Origin: Antarctobacter albus
GTDB taxonomy: Bacteria > Pseudomonadota > Alphaproteobacteria > Rhodobacterales > Rhodobacteraceae
Length of the DNA stretch: 64,000 nucleotides
Assembly (NCBI RefSeq): GCF_900101505.1
Contig: NZ_FMZI01000002.1
Span: forward strand, 248,001-312,000
Direction: 5' to 3'
Notes under the pieces: generated by a model
Told to the model about the DNA's origin: nothing
The model's database searches: none
What the model saw: the letters and a program-made list of their open reading frames with translations, nothing else
Position numbers and translations under genes: made by a program
Shown: in pieces, positions 54,059 to 63,159 of the stretch
Position numbering within the stretch: the first letter of the stretch is position 1
Layout: each line of letters begins with the position of its first letter

Positions 54059-54258
54059 TGGGCGGCTGGGGCTTTGGTGGCGGCGGTCTGTTGTGGCTGA
54101 TTGTCATCGGCGCACTGGTGGTCGTGCCATTCTGGAAGCTCCTGCCGCGTTTTGGCATTCCCAACTGGGTGGCGATTTTCGCCATCTTCCCGCTTGTGGC
54201 GTTGATCCTGCTCTGGGTCATGGCGTTCAAGGATCAGATTGACGGAGGTCGCGCGTGA
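54055..54258 (+). CDS. Small two-helix membrane protein between nuoC and nuoD
   Basis: A 67-residue protein: a Gly-rich start ([11 protein letters not shown]), a helix [20 protein letters not shown] and a second [20 protein letters not shown]. It is coupled to nuoC by ATGA and ends one base into nuoD. It is not a canonical complex I subunit. An assembly factor or accessory subunit is plausible from position only. Confidence 0.78.
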
Positions 54259-55478
54259 TGGACGGCTCCAAAGGCTTCGAAGACGCCCTGACGGGTGAAC
54301 AGAAGATCCGCAACTTCAACATCAACTTCGGGCCCCAGCACCCGGCGGCGCACGGCGTGCTGCGCCTCGTGCTGGAGCTGGACGGCGAGATCGTGGAACG
54401 CTGCGACCCGCATATCGGCCTGCTGCACCGTGGCACCGAAAAACTGATGGAAAGCAGGACATACCTGCAGAACCTGCCGTATTTCGACCGTCTCGACTAC
54501 GTTGCGCCGATGAACCAGGAACACGCCTGGTGCCTGGCCATCGAAAAGCTGACCGGGGTCGAGGTGCCGCGCCGGGGTTCGCTGATCCGCGTGCTCTACT
54601 CGGAAATCGGCCGTGTCCTGAACCACCTGCTGAACGTGACCACGCAGGCGATGGACGTGGGCGCGCTGACGCCGCCGCTCTGGGGCTTCGAGGAACGCGA
54701 AAAGCTGATGGTCTTCTATGAGCGGGCCTGTGGCGCGCGCCTGCACTCGGCCTATTTCCGGCCCGGGGGCGTGCACCAGGATCTGCCGCCCGCGCTGATC
54801 GACGACATCGAGACCTGGGCCAAGGAATTCCCGGCCAAGCTGCAGGACATCGACGACCTGCTGACCGAAAACCGCATCTTCAAGCAGCGCAACGCCGACA
54901 TCGGCGTCGTGACCGAGGAAGAGATCAACGAATGGGGTTTCTCCGGCGTCATGGTGCGTGGCTCGGGCCTTGCCTGGGACCTGCGCCGCGCGCAGCCCTA
55001 CGAGTGCTACGACGAGTTCGACTTCAAGATCCCGGTCGGCAAGAACGGCGACTGCTATGACCGCTACCTCTGCCGCATGGCCGAGATGCGCGAGAGCGTG
55101 AAGATCATCCTGCAGGCCATCGAGAAGCTGCGCGCGCCCGAAGGGCAGGGCGACGTCCTGGCCCGCGGCAAGATCACCCCGCCGAAACGCGGCGAGATGA
55201 AGACCTCGATGGAAGCGCTGATCCATCACTTCAAGCTCTACACCGAGGGTTTCCACGTCCCCGAGGGCGAGGTCTACTGCGCCGTCGAGGCCCCCAAGGG
55301 AGAGTTTGGCGTCTACCTCGTTGCCGATGGGTCGAACCGGCCCTACCGCTCCAAGATCCGCGCGCCGGGTTACCTGCACCTGCAGGCGATGGACCATGTC
55401 GCCAAGGGCCACCAGCTGGCCGACGTCGCGGCGATCATCGGGACGATGGACGTCGTTTTCGGGGAGATCGACCGGTGA
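54258..55478 (+). CDS. nuoD: NADH-quinone oxidoreductase subunit D
   Basis: A 406-residue 49-kDa-type subunit that forms the quinone site with Nuo[21 protein letters not shown] (with the quinone-site HxxxH) starts it, then [58 protein letters not shown] and the C-terminal [14 protein letters not shown]. The ATG at 54258 forms TGATG with the upstream stop. The 3' end overlaps the next gene (GTGA). Confidence 0.97.
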   Translation: MDGSKGFEDALTGEQKIRNFNINFGPQHPAAHGVLRLVLELDGEIVERCDPHIGLLHRGTEKLMESRTYLQNLPYFDRLDYVAPMNQEHAWCLAIEKLTGVEVPRRGSLIRVLYSEIGRVLNHLLNVTTQAMDVGALTPPLWGFEEREKLMVFYERACGARLHSAYFRPGGVHQDLPPALIDDIETWAKEFPAKLQDIDDLLTENRIFKQRNADIGVVTEEEINEWGFSGVMVRGSGLAWDLRRAQPYECYDEFDFKIPVGKNGDCYDRYLCRMAEMRESVKIILQAIEKLRAPEGQGDVLARGKITPPKRGEMKTSMEALIHHFKLYTEGFHVPEGEVYCAVEAPKGEFGVYLVADGSNRPYRSKIRAPGYLHLQAMDHVAKGHQLADVAAIIGTMDVVFGEIDR

Positions 55479-56035
55479 GAGCGCTGATCGCGCTTTGCGC
55501 GCTGGCGGTGACGCCGGCGCTCGCTCAGGATCTGCCCATCTTCCAGGAAGAGCGCGGCTATGAAATCCTGGGCGGCATCGACGATGGTCTGCTGGTCCGC
55601 AATGGCGGTCATGCGTTCTACTGTGAAGTCGACGAAGGCCCGGACGACCGTTTCCTGGTGATGGAACGCTGCCTTCCGATCCTCGGCCCCAAGGCAGCGG
55701 CATCCGCCTCCCGGGCGACGCTCTCCAGGGCGCGCGGCGAAAAGGCCTTTGTCGAGGCCATCGAGGCGCTGCCGCCCTCCGTCTTTATCCCGGCGGTGAC
55801 GCAGACGATGAAGGAATTCGGCTGCGTGCTGGACATGCGCACCGGCGAGGACGCCTTTCTGGCCGTACTGGCGCGCCACGTCGCCGAAGAGGCGGTCTAT
55901 GACGGCGAGATGACCGAAGGCCTGATCGACGCCATTGGCGAAGTGACCGAGGATACCGCAGAGATCATGATGGACCAGGGCCTGATCGTTCTGGACCGCG
56001 CCGCCGGCAAGGCGCATCTGGTGAATTGCCCCTGA
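55475..56035 (+). CDS. Exported protein in the nuo operon
   Basis: A 186-residue protein from a GTG that overlaps the nuoD stop. The signal peptide is short ([20 protein letters not shown]). The mature part has [40 protein letters not shown] and a helical C-terminus. It would reside in the periplasm, whereas the complex I arm nearest the operon products is cytoplasmic. Family and function unknown. A terminator-like hairpin follows. Confidence 0.75.
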   Translation: MRALIALCALAVTPALAQDLPIFQEERGYEILGGIDDGLLVRNGGHAFYCEVDEGPDDRFLVMERCLPILGPKAAASASRATLSRARGEKAFVEAIEALPPSVFIPAVTQTMKEFGCVLDMRTGEDAFLAVLARHVAEEAVYDGEMTEGLIDAIGEVTEDTAEIMMDQGLIVLDRAAGKAHLVNCP

Positions 56036-56047
56036 CGGGGAAAGATG

Positions 56048-56069
56048 GGCCGCCGCCGCGCGGCCTTTT
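56048..56069 (+). terminator. Hairpin with T-run inside the nuo operon
   Basis: GGCCGC and GCGGCC pair over CGCCGC and are followed by TTTT. This is a short intrinsic-terminator shape 12 bases after the exported-protein gene, before the rest of the operon, and could tune downstream nuoE expression. Confidence 0.55.
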
Positions 56070-56084
56070 ACGAGGGACGACACG

Positions 56085-56393
56085 ATGAAGAGATACGCTT
56101 TTGCCCTGGTCGCGACGGGACTGGTTTCGGGCTGTTTCCTGCCCGAGGGCGTCACCGAAGAAGACCTTGCGGCCTTTGATGCGGCGGTGGCCTCGATCGG
56201 TTGTGACCTCGTGAACGAAAGCGATTATCTGCCCGTGGAGCTGCAGACCGGGATGCCGCGCGAAAAGGTGGTGACCATCTCGCAGTACAAGGTCGAACAG
56301 AAACAGGCCGTGCCGCTGTCGAACGGCGGTGTGCGCCTTCAGACCGGCGCCTGCGCCCCCAAGACAGAGCCCGCGCCCGAGGCGGCAACGTGA
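56085..56393 (+). CDS. Small lipoprotein in the nuo operon
   Basis: A 102-residue protein with a lipoprotein signal (FALVATGLVSGCFLPEGVTE, Cys after VSG). The mature region reads DLAAFDAAVASIGCDLVNES, LQTGMPREKVVTISQYKVEQ and VPLSNGGVRLQTGAC. The family is unknown to me. A hairpin of CCGGCC and GGCCGG follows at 56399-56415. Confidence 0.75.
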   Translation: MKRYAFALVATGLVSGCFLPEGVTEEDLAAFDAAVASIGCDLVNESDYLPVELQTGMPREKVVTISQYKVEQKQAVPLSNGGVRLQTGACAPKTEPAPEAAT

Positions 56394-56398
56394 CGTGA

Positions 56399-56415
56399 CC
56401 GGCCCCCGAGGCCGG
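56399..56415 (+). other. Hairpin upstream of nuoE
   Basis: CCGGCC and GGCCGG pair over CCCGA, six bases after the lipoprotein stop. No T-run follows, so it is probably an mRNA structure rather than a terminator. Confidence 0.4.
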
Positions 56416-56484
56416 ACTGGATGCAAGATTGAAACCCGAGGCGCCGCGCCCTGGCGCCGGACGTAAGACGGAAAGCCGAAAGCC

Positions 56485-57690
56485 ATGCTGCGCCGACTGC
56501 ACCCCGAACAGCCCGATAGTTTTGCTTTTACGCCCGCCAACCTGGCCTGGGCGCGCGAGCAGATCACCAAGTATCCCGAGGGCCGCCAGGCCAGCGCGAT
56601 CATACCGCTGCTGTGGCGGGCGCAGGAACAGGAAGGCTGGCTGACCCGTCCGGCGATCGAACATGTCGCCGACATGCTGGGCATGGCCTATATCCGCGCG
56701 CTCGAAGTGGCCAGCTTCTACTTCATGTTTCAGCTGCAGCCGGTCGGCTCGCTGGCGCATATCCAGATCTGCGGCACGACGTCGTGCATGATCTGCGGTG
56801 CCGAGGACTTGATCGCCGTCTGCCGCGAAAAGATCGCCGACAAGCCGCACGCCTTGTCGGAGGACGGCAAGTTCAGCTGGGAAGAGGTGGAATGCCTGGG
56901 CGCCTGCACCAACGCGCCGATGGCCCAGATCGGCAAGGACTATTACGAGGACCTGACCGCGGAAAAGCTGCGCGATCTGCTCGACGCGCTGGCGCGGGGC
57001 GAGGTGCCCACGGTGGGGCCGCAGAACGGCCGTTTCGCCTCGGAACCCAAGCCGGGCATCACCACGCTGACCGAATTCGTGAACGGCTCGATCAAGCTGA
57101 ACGCCAGCGCGCAGCTGGCCGATGACATCGGCGACACGATCAAGCGCATCGACGGCACCGAGGTGCCGCTGGCGGCGCCCTGGAACGACCAGTCCGGCAC
57201 CCGTGGCAGCCAGCCGGACGCCCCCGAGGCACATGTCCCGGCCAAGGAGGCCCCGCAACCGGCCAAGCCCGCGCCCAAGCCGGAGAAGGTCGCCAAGGCA
57301 CCCGCCGAGGTCGAGCAGGCGCTGGTCCAGCCCAGCACGCCGCTGCCGGGGCAGGACGACCTGTCCAGCCGCAAGGGCAGCTGGCGCTACGAGGCGCCCG
57401 AAGCGGAGGACAAGCCCGCGGCAGAGCCGGCCGCTCCTTCGGCAGAGGACAAGCCCGTGGGTCTTGATGCCCCGCGCGAGGGCAAGGCCGATGACCTTAA
57501 GGAAATCAAGGGCGTCGGACCCAAGCTGGAAAAGCTGCTCAACTCGCTGGGCTTCTACCACTTCGACCAGGTTGCCGCCTGGACCGACAAGGAACTGGCC
57601 TGGGTCGATGACAATCTGGAAGGCTTCAAGGGCCGGGCCACGCGCGACGAATGGGTGGCGCAGGCCAAGGAGCTGGCGGCGCGGTCCTAA
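56485..57690 (+). CDS. nuoE: NADH-quinone oxidoreductase subunit E with long C-terminal extension
   Basis: A 401-residue protein, more than twice the usual 170-240. Residues 1-180 are the thioredoxin-like NuoE, which holds the [2Fe-2S] centre N1a: Cys96 and Cys101 in [11 protein letters not shown], Cys137 and Cys141 in [10 protein letters not shown]. An Ala/Pro/Lys linker (about 240-285) leads to an SRKG motif at 287-302 ([16 protein letters not shown]). Residues 335-401 form a helix-hairpin-helix-like domain ([20 protein letters not shown]). Both extra modules recur in neighbouring genes. Confidence 0.96.
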   Translation: MLRRLHPEQPDSFAFTPANLAWAREQITKYPEGRQASAIIPLLWRAQEQEGWLTRPAIEHVADMLGMAYIRALEVASFYFMFQLQPVGSLAHIQICGTTSCMICGAEDLIAVCREKIADKPHALSEDGKFSWEEVECLGACTNAPMAQIGKDYYEDLTAEKLRDLLDALARGEVPTVGPQNGRFASEPKPGITTLTEFVNGSIKLNASAQLADDIGDTIKRIDGTEVPLAAPWNDQSGTRGSQPDAPEAHVPAKEAPQPAKPAPKPEKVAKAPAEVEQALVQPSTPLPGQDDLSSRKGSWRYEAPEAEDKPAAEPAAPSAEDKPVGLDAPREGKADDLKEIKGVGPKLEKLLNSLGFYHFDQVAAWTDKELAWVDDNLEGFKGRATRDEWVAQAKELAARS

Positions 57691-57726
57691 AGTCTGATAG
57701 CCCCGGACACCTTTTTTCGTGATACT

Positions 57727-57745
57727 CCGGTCCAGACAGGACCGG
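57727..57745 (+). other. Hairpin between nuoE and the SRKG membrane-protein gene
   Basis: CCGGTCC and GGACCGG form a perfect 7-base stem over AGACA, 36 bases after the nuoE stop and 24 bases before the next ATG. TTTTTT lies just upstream at about 57712-57717. It may be an RNA processing or attenuation element. Confidence 0.5.
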
Positions 57746-57769
57746 ATATCGGCGACAGGGAGGAATGTC

Positions 57770-58342
57770 ATGGGGGATCGGACTGAGCAGGGGAACTGCG
57801 GTCAGTTGAGTTGGGGATTGGCGGCTTTGGCCGCCTTTCTTGTATTCGTATTGCTGTTGACGCTGGGCGACTGGCGCGTGATCCAGGCGGTCTTTGCAGG
57901 AGGGGCCACGCTCGTCGTGCTTGGCCTGCTGTTCTCCAAGCTGTTCTGTGCCGGCGCGGCAGAGGCCCCGGCACCCGCCGCGCGGCCCACGCCACCGCCC
58001 AGGGCTGCCCCGGCGCCGCAACCAGAGACGGCCCCCGAGCCTGAACAGGCGCCCGCCGCAGCCGAGAGCGCGGACACCGGATCGCTGGTCAAACCCAGTG
58101 GTGCCCTGCCCGGCGAGGAAGACCTTGCCAGCCGTAAGGGCAACTGGACCTACAGCGCCGACAGCACCGCCGAGGCGGAACCGGCCCCGGCAGAGGCGCC
58201 CGCTCCATCGCCCGAACCGGCACCCACCCCAGCCCCTTCCGAGCAGTCAGCTGCACCGCTGGTGAAGACAGGGACGGTGCTGGCTGGCGAGGCGGAACTG
58301 GCCTCGCGCAAGGGCAGCTGGACGTATAAGCCCGGCTACTGA
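57770..58342 (+). CDS. Two-helix membrane protein with two SRKG-W-Y motifs
   Basis: A 190-residue protein. Two helices at residues 14-32 and 37-57 (GLAALAAFLVFVLLLTLG; VIQAVFAGGATLVVLGLLF), then a long Pro/Ala/Glu region. Two copies of one motif stand at 113-128 (LPGEEDLASRKGNWTY) and 171-186 (LAGEAELASRKGSWTY). The same motif occurs once in the NuoE tail. The soluble part should face the cytoplasm if the motif contacts NuoE partners. ATG 57770 has AGGGAGG upstream. Function unknown. Confidence 0.8.
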   Translation: MGDRTEQGNCGQLSWGLAALAAFLVFVLLLTLGDWRVIQAVFAGGATLVVLGLLFSKLFCAGAAEAPAPAARPTPPPRAAPAPQPETAPEPEQAPAAAESADTGSLVKPSGALPGEEDLASRKGNWTYSADSTAEAEPAPAEAPAPSPEPAPTPAPSEQSAAPLVKTGTVLAGEAELASRKGSWTYKPGY

Positions 58343-58382
58343 TCCCAAGGGAATTGCTGGTCACAGAGTGGTCAAACCGGCG

Positions 58383-58410
58383 GTCGCGGCCCCTGAAAAG
58401 GGGCTGCGAC
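58383..58410 (+). other. Strong hairpin with GAAA tetraloop
   Basis: GTCGCGGCCCCT and AGGGGCTGCGAC form a 12-base stem with one G-U pair, closed by the stable GNRA tetraloop GAAA. It lies in the 183-base gap before the helix-hairpin-helix gene. There is no T-run after it. It probably protects or processes the mRNA; a terminator is less likely. Confidence 0.6.
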
Positions 58411-58525
58411 AACGCCATGTCTTGCGTGCCGCGGCGCAGTATGTCAGGCGTGGCACCGGCACTGTTGGGGAGGAACGGCGCTAAGACACGCGCAGGATGC
58501 TGCGCCCGTTTAGTGGAGCGAGAAC

Positions 58526-59203
58526 GTGACCATGACGACCCCGATCTTTTCGATGACACCCGACTTTACCCCGCTGATGCGCATGATGCAGTTGCAGACT
58601 CGTTTTGCGATGGAAGCCAGCCAGGGGATGATGAAACTGGCCATGATGCCCTGGACCGGAATGCCGGCGGGCTTCGGCTCGATCTGCACGCCGATGGGTG
58701 GCGTGACGGTCGCAGCCTCGGTGACGACCACCGAAGAGGCTGCCCCGGTTGACGACGTGGCGGAAACCGTCGTCGTCGAGGCCACGGCAGAGCCGGTGGC
58801 CGAGCCCGAGGTGACTATCGAGGAACCCGTGGCAGAAACCGTTGCGGAACCTGTGGTGGAACTGGCTCCGGCCCCCGAGGCTGCCCCCGAGAAAGCCGAG
58901 ACCGCGCCTGAGGCCGCACCCACTGTTGCGCCCGCGCCGGAAACGGAGGCCGCCGCAGAACCCGCGATGGTCAAACCCGCTGCATTGAAGGCGCCCAAGG
59001 GCGAAGCGGACGACCTGACCGTCCTGAACGGGGTCGGCCCCAAGCTGGCCGAGGCGCTGAACGCCGAAGGCATCTATCATTTCTCACAGATCGCCGGCTG
59101 GACCGAGGAAAACGTCGCCTGGGTCGACGAGAACCTGGCGGGTGTGCGCGGCCGGGCCTCGCGCAATGGCTGGGTGGCGCAGGCCGCCGAACTTGTGAAA
59201 TAA
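58526..59203 (+). CDS. Helix-hairpin-helix protein with a NuoE-like C-terminal domain
   Basis: A 225-residue protein. Residues 1-60 are Met-rich and helical (LMRMMQLQTRFAMEASQGMM, phasin-like in feel). Residues 65-150 are Ala/Glu/Pro-rich. The C-terminal 70 residues (DDLTVLNGVGPKLAEALNAE, WTEENVAWVDENLAGVRGRA) closely match the tail of NuoE; the same domain type also ends ribosomal protein L21 in some alphaproteobacteria. GTG 58526 follows GGAG by seven bases; ATG 58532 is also possible. It probably joins or scaffolds complex I. That is inference. Confidence 0.8.
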   Translation: MTMTTPIFSMTPDFTPLMRMMQLQTRFAMEASQGMMKLAMMPWTGMPAGFGSICTPMGGVTVAASVTTTEEAAPVDDVAETVVVEATAEPVAEPEVTIEEPVAETVAEPVVELAPAPEAAPEKAETAPEAAPTVAPAPETEAAAEPAMVKPAALKAPKGEADDLTVLNGVGPKLAEALNAEGIYHFSQIAGWTEENVAWVDENLAGVRGRASRNGWVAQAAELVK

Positions 59204-59216
59204 GGCACGGGCGGCA

Positions 59217-59435
59217 ATGGCCGGGAACCAGGACTACAACCGGAGAGGCCGCGCGATTGCGCTGGTGATCGTCGGGACGGCTCTCGGCTGGGTCGCGGCC
59301 AATGTGATCGGCGCGGCGGTGGACCTGAGCCACCGCTGGCGCGCGCTTTTCGACCTTGCTGCAATTGGTGGCTTTGTCTGGGCGCTGTGGATGTTATACG
59401 GGCTCTGGCGGGAGCGCCAGGAACACAAGGATTGA
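59217..59435 (+). CDS. DUF5337 membrane protein
   Basis: A 72-residue protein with two helices: AIALVIVGTALGWVAANVIG and RALFDLAAIGGFVWALWMLY, with LSHRWRALFDL between. This matches DUF5337, a small family I know chiefly from Rhodobacterales nuo operons, next to nuoF. It lies 13 bases after the previous gene and 3 bases before nuoF. An accessory role in complex I is probable but untested. Confidence 0.8.
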   Translation: MAGNQDYNRRGRAIALVIVGTALGWVAANVIGAAVDLSHRWRALFDLAAIGGFVWALWMLYGLWRERQEHKD

Positions 59436-59438
59436 GAG

Positions 59439-60737
59439 ATGCTAGCTGACCAGGACCGGATCTTTACCAACCTCTACGGCATGCATGACCGCACCCTCGA
59501 CGGCGCGAAAAAGCGTGGCCACTGGGACGGGACAAAGGATCTGATCGCCAAGGGGCGCGACTGGATCATCGAGGAGATGAAGGCCTCGGGCCTGCGCGGT
59601 CGCGGTGGCGCCGGTTTCCCGACCGGCCTGAAATGGTCTTTCATGCCCAAGGAATCGGATGGGCGTCCGGCCTACCTGGTGGTCAATGCCGACGAGTCCG
59701 AGCCGGGCACCTGCAAGGACCGCGAGATCATGCGCCACGATCCGCATACGCTGATCGAAGGCTGCCTGATCGCCAGCTTCGCCATGCAGGCCCATGCCTG
59801 CTACATCTATATCCGCGGCGAATATATCCGCGAGCGTGAGGCCCTGCAGGCCGCCATTGACGAGGCTTATGACGCCGGTCTTCTGGGCAAGAACGCCGCC
59901 GGATCGGGCTGGGATTTCGAACTTTTCCTGCATCACGGTGCGGGCGCCTACATCTGCGGCGAGGAAACCGCGCTGCTGGAAAGCCTCGAAGGCAAGAAGG
60001 GCATGCCCCGGATGAAGCCGCCGTTCCCGGCGGGCGCGGGTCTCTATGGCTGCCCGACCACGGTGAACAACGTCGAATCCATCGCGGTCGTGCCGACGAT
60101 CCTGCGCCGTGGCGCGGAATGGTTTTCGTCCTTCGGGCGTGACAACAACAAGGGCACCAAGCTGTTCGCGGTGTCCGGCCACGTCAACAACCCCTGCGTC
60201 GTCGAAGAGGCCATGTCGATCAGCTTTGAGGAGCTGATCGAAAAGCACTGCGGCGGTATTCGCGGCGGCTGGGACAACCTCAAGGCGGTGATCCCCGGCG
60301 GATCTTCGGTGCCTTGTGTGCGCGGCGAAAAGATGCGCGACGCGATCATGGACTTCGACTACCTGCGCGGCGAGCTGGGCTCGGGTTTGGGCACGGCGGC
60401 GGTGATCGTGATGGACAAGGACACCGACATCATCAAGGCGATCTGGCGCCTGGCCAAGTTCTACAAGCACGAAAGCTGTGGCCAGTGCACCCCGTGCCGC
60501 GAAGGCACCGGCTGGATGATGCGGGTGATGGAGCGCCTGGTAAAGGGCGAGGCCGACGAGGAAGAGATCGACATGCTCTGGGACGTGACCAAGCAGGTCG
60601 AGGGCCACACGATCTGCGCGCTCGGCGATGCGGCGGCCTGGCCGATCCAGGGCCTGATCCGCAACTTCCGCGACGAAATCGAGGACCGCATCAAGGCGCA
60701 GAAGACCGGACGTCTCAGCGCCGTCGCCGCGGAATAA
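59439..60737 (+). CDS. nuoF: NADH-quinone oxidoreductase subunit F
   Basis: A 432-residue subunit that binds NADH, FMN and the 4Fe-4S centre N3. [20 protein letters not shown] is the nucleotide and FMN loop, [20 protein letters not shown] the FMN region, [20 protein letters not shown] the Glu-rich NADH site. The cluster ligands are [14 protein letters not shown] and a later Cys in [11 protein letters not shown]. It is the entry point for electrons in complex I. Confidence 0.97.
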   Translation: MLADQDRIFTNLYGMHDRTLDGAKKRGHWDGTKDLIAKGRDWIIEEMKASGLRGRGGAGFPTGLKWSFMPKESDGRPAYLVVNADESEPGTCKDREIMRHDPHTLIEGCLIASFAMQAHACYIYIRGEYIREREALQAAIDEAYDAGLLGKNAAGSGWDFELFLHHGAGAYICGEETALLESLEGKKGMPRMKPPFPAGAGLYGCPTTVNNVESIAVVPTILRRGAEWFSSFGRDNNKGTKLFAVSGHVNNPCVVEEAMSISFEELIEKHCGGIRGGWDNLKAVIPGGSSVPCVRGEKMRDAIMDFDYLRGELGSGLGTAAVIVMDKDTDIIKAIWRLAKFYKHESCGQCTPCREGTGWMMRVMERLVKGEADEEEIDMLWDVTKQVEGHTICALGDAAAWPIQGLIRNFRDEIEDRIKAQKTGRLSAVAAE

Positions 60738-60739
60738 TC

Positions 60740-61144
60740 GTGGTCTTCTCGGATGTTATCAGGGCCTCCTGCCAAATGGCGGGAGGCTTTCTGCTTTTGG
60801 CGTCAACCGCGCTGGCGCAGGGCAAGATGCCCTATGAAATCAGTGATGAGGTGATCTACAACAGGCGATCCTTCGACGTGTGGTTCGGCCTCTACGAGAC
60901 CGAGACGGTGCGTGACGCGCCGGACACGGGGCTGCCGCAAAAGGAATGGATCGAGCAGAGCCGCCTTGTTGTGCGGACCAACCAAGACCCCCAGATCGGT
61001 CCGGGCGATAAGGTGCTGGCGCGCAAGGTCGGCATCGCCTTTTGCAGGCACTACGGGCTGACAGTCCGATCTGCGCCCGGGGACGCACATGAGTGGCAGG
61101 GCGAGTGGTCCTTTGTCGACCTGTGCTGGAAAGACGGCTGGTGA
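60740..61144 (+). CDS. Exported hypothetical protein in the nuo operon
   Basis: A 134-residue protein from GTG 60740 (ATG 60776 is an alternative that still keeps part of the signal). The signal is MAGGFLLLASTALAQG. The mature domain has YNRRSFDVWFGLYETETVRD, QSRLVVRTNQDPQIGPGDKV and WQGEWSFVDLCWKDG, beta-rich. No family recognised with confidence. Its stop overlaps the frameshifted DUF3291 gene (GTGA). Confidence 0.7.
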   Translation: MVFSDVIRASCQMAGGFLLLASTALAQGKMPYEISDEVIYNRRSFDVWFGLYETETVRDAPDTGLPQKEWIEQSRLVVRTNQDPQIGPGDKVLARKVGIAFCRHYGLTVRSAPGDAHEWQGEWSFVDLCWKDGW

Positions 61145-61613
61145 CCGGCTGGCACCTGGCCGAGTTCAACATCGGCATCCTGCGATACGACTGGGAAGAT
61201 CCGCGCATCGCCGAATTTAGTGACAACCTGGACAGGGTCTTTGCCGTCGCGGAACGCAGCCCCGGTTATGTCTGGCACATGGCCGAAGCCGAGATGGATG
61301 CGGCGCAGACCGATCCGGGTGGTCCGCTTGGCGGCAATCCCGGACCGCGTCGACCTTGTCGGTCTGGCGCGACCTGCCGAGCCTCGAACATTTCGTCTGG
61401 CAGACCGTGCACCGGCGGTTCTACGACCGGCGCGCGGAATGGTTCGATGCTGCGGGGCAGGGGCTGCGGCTGGTGATGTGGTGGGTGCCCGAAGGCCACC
61501 GGCCCGGGATCGCGGAGGCGGCGGACAAGCTGCAGCAGTTGGCAAAAACAGGAGAGAGCGACGCGGCCTTCGGCTGGACCCATGCCCGGGCGCGATGGGG
61601 CGCATCGGGATAA
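61141..61613 (+). pseudogene. DUF3291 protein, frameshifted copy
   Basis: The GTG start overlaps the previous stop. Frame 1 reads WHLAEFNIGILRYDWEDPRI ... MAEAEMDAAQTDPGGPLGGNP up to about 61341; homology then continues in another frame with LSVWRDLPSLEHFVWQTVHR, RRFYDRRAEWFDA and MWWVPEGHRPGIAEAADKL. One missing base in the CCC at 61339-61341 restores a 157-residue protein close to the intact copy downstream. It is either a real broken gene or a one-base sequencing error in a C-run. Confidence 0.82.
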
Positions 61614-61689
61614 TTCATTGGGCGTGGCAGGGGCCGCGCGCTACAGCTTGCGGGCCGATTGGCCGACTTGATTTCAGAAAGGACATCAC

Positions 61690-62172
61690 ATGCACCTGGC
61701 GGAATTGAACATCGGGCGCCTTCTGGCCCCCACGGACGACCCGCGCGTGGCGGAATTCATGGACAACCTCGACCGGATCAACGGGCTGGGCAAGCGGATG
61801 CCGGGCTTTGTCTGGATGATGGAAGGCTCGGGCGAGCCGGGCACAGGAAACACCGAAGCCAAGATCGACGGCGACCCGCAGTTCGTGTCCAACCTGACGG
61901 TATGGGAGGACGTGGAAAGCCTGGAACGCTTTGTCTGGGGCACCATCCACAAGCAGTTCTACGACCGCCGCACCGAGTGGTTCGAGATCATGGGCGACCA
62001 GCATTTCGTCATGTGGTGGGTGCCCGAGGGACATCAGCCGACGCTGGACGAAGCGCTGGAACGACTGGAGATGCGCAAGACGCAGGGCGACACGGATGCG
62101 GCCTTTGGCTGGTCCTACTTGCCGCAGGCGCAGATGTGGCGTGCAAGGCACTGTACGCCCGAGACCGTGTGA
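61690..62172 (+). CDS. DUF3291 domain protein, intact copy
   Basis: A 160-residue soluble protein of the DUF3291 family (a dimeric alpha-beta barrel-like fold related to monooxygenases). MHLAELNIGRLLAPTDDPRV, ADNL-type EFMDNLDRINGLGKRMPGFV, VSNLTVWEDVESLERFVWGT and VMWWVPEGHQPTLDEALERL are seen. No catalytic role is established. It follows the frameshifted paralogue, a tandem duplication, and has AAAGGA upstream. Confidence 0.87.
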   Translation: MHLAELNIGRLLAPTDDPRVAEFMDNLDRINGLGKRMPGFVWMMEGSGEPGTGNTEAKIDGDPQFVSNLTVWEDVESLERFVWGTIHKQFYDRRTEWFEIMGDQHFVMWWVPEGHQPTLDEALERLEMRKTQGDTDAAFGWSYLPQAQMWRARHCTPETV

Positions 62173-62345
62173 CGCCAGTTGTGCCTTGCCCATGTTTCCT
62201 TCGGTTGCCGTCATCGTGGCAGGCCGTCGCTCACGGGGCGGGGCGCCCGCTCCTTGACCTCTTGCCCCGCAGGCGCGACAGTGCGCGGCACGCGTGGGCC
62301 GGGTGTGGCGGGCGCGCGATGCGAGCAGAAAAGACACGGGTTGGA

Positions 62346-62681
62346 ATGATGAAACGGATTTTGGGAACGGCGGTGCTGATCGCGGCGCTGGCGCCCGTGG
62401 CGCAGGCGGAAACCGTCCGCTCCAAGAGCTTCGTGGGCGATATTCAGCGCCGCGCGGTGACGATGCAGGCCCGTGACGGATCGGGCTCTGCCCAGGCGCT
62501 GCAGGCCTATGTCAGCGTGACCACGGTTGCCGGGGTGGTTCCCGCGCAGGCACAGATCCAGGCCGCCGGAGCCTTTGCCGCCAAGGCCGGGTGTCGCGAT
62601 GCGCGCGCCCTGACCACGATTCTGGCCGGGGTGACGGCCAAGGCAGCCGAGTTCGAGGTACTGTGCCGGGGAGGCCAATAA
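62346..62681 (+). CDS. Exported hypothetical protein, 111 residues
   Basis: Signal peptide ILGTAVLIAALAPVAQAETV, then VRSKSFVGDIQRRAVTMQAR and VPAQAQIQAAGAFAAKAGCR. It has the ATGATG start; two cysteines remain in the mature part, possibly a disulfide. It stands one base before the next lipoprotein gene. The two may work together in the periplasm. No function is known to me. Confidence 0.72.
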   Translation: MMKRILGTAVLIAALAPVAQAETVRSKSFVGDIQRRAVTMQARDGSGSAQALQAYVSVTTVAGVVPAQAQIQAAGAFAAKAGCRDARALTTILAGVTAKAAEFEVLCRGGQ

Positions 62682-62682
62682 G

Positions 62683-63033
62683 ATGATGACTCGCGTGTTG
62701 TGCATTCTGGCCCTCGCGGCCACACTCGGGGGCTGCGGTCGCGCCGGGATCTTCAAGTCGGACCAGCCGATGTTCGACGGTCAGCGCTTTCGCACGGTGG
62801 TAAAGACCGAACGCAAGAACCGGCAGGTCTTTGCCGTGACGGTTCACCAGGTATCGAAATCGGTGGAGGGCGCGCGCGCTGCGGCAGATTACAAGGCGAA
62901 GCAGCACTGTATCCAGTATTTCGGCACCTCCGAGATCGACTGGACCGTTGCGCCGGATGCCGACGGGCAGAGCCTGCGCATCGTGGACAACACCCTGACT
63001 TTCCGGGGGAGCTGTCACGACGAGGCGGCCTGA
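62683..63033 (+). CDS. Small lipoprotein, 116 residues
   Basis: Lipobox in LCILALAATLGGCGRAGIFK. The mature region has KSDQPMFDGQRFRTVVKTER, FAVTVHQVSKSVEGARAAAD and a C-terminal TLTFRGSCHD. It is directly coupled to the preceding exported-protein gene (1-base gap). Unknown family. A long hairpin lies downstream. Confidence 0.72.
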   Translation: MMTRVLCILALAATLGGCGRAGIFKSDQPMFDGQRFRTVVKTERKNRQVFAVTVHQVSKSVEGARAAADYKAKQHCIQYFGTSEIDWTVAPDADGQSLRIVDNTLTFRGSCHDEAA

Positions 63034-63085
63034 GGCGCGCAAGGGGGCGCCGGATGCGTGGATCCTTGCCGAAACAGAGGCCTGC

Positions 63086-63113
63086 GGGGGCCGGATATTG
63101 AATATCCGCCCCC
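63086..63113. other. Palindromic hairpin before the DUF5333 gene
   Basis: GGATATT and AATATCC flank one G, extended by C/G and then GGGGG/CCCCC with one bulged C. It lies between the lipoprotein and DUF5333 genes. An operator or mRNA structure is possible. Confidence 0.5.
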
Positions 63114-63159
63114 TCTGCCCCCACCTCAAGGGCACCAGTCTGAAAACGGAGAGCCGCGT

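Noticed and set aside
54234-55703. A 489-residue - strand frame opposite nuoD
   Set aside because: Antisense to a core complex I gene and lacking any recognisable motif.
57300-58980. Ala/Pro/Glu-rich stretches as DNA tandem repeats
   Set aside because: They are low-complexity linkers with varied codons; no regular DNA period is visible.
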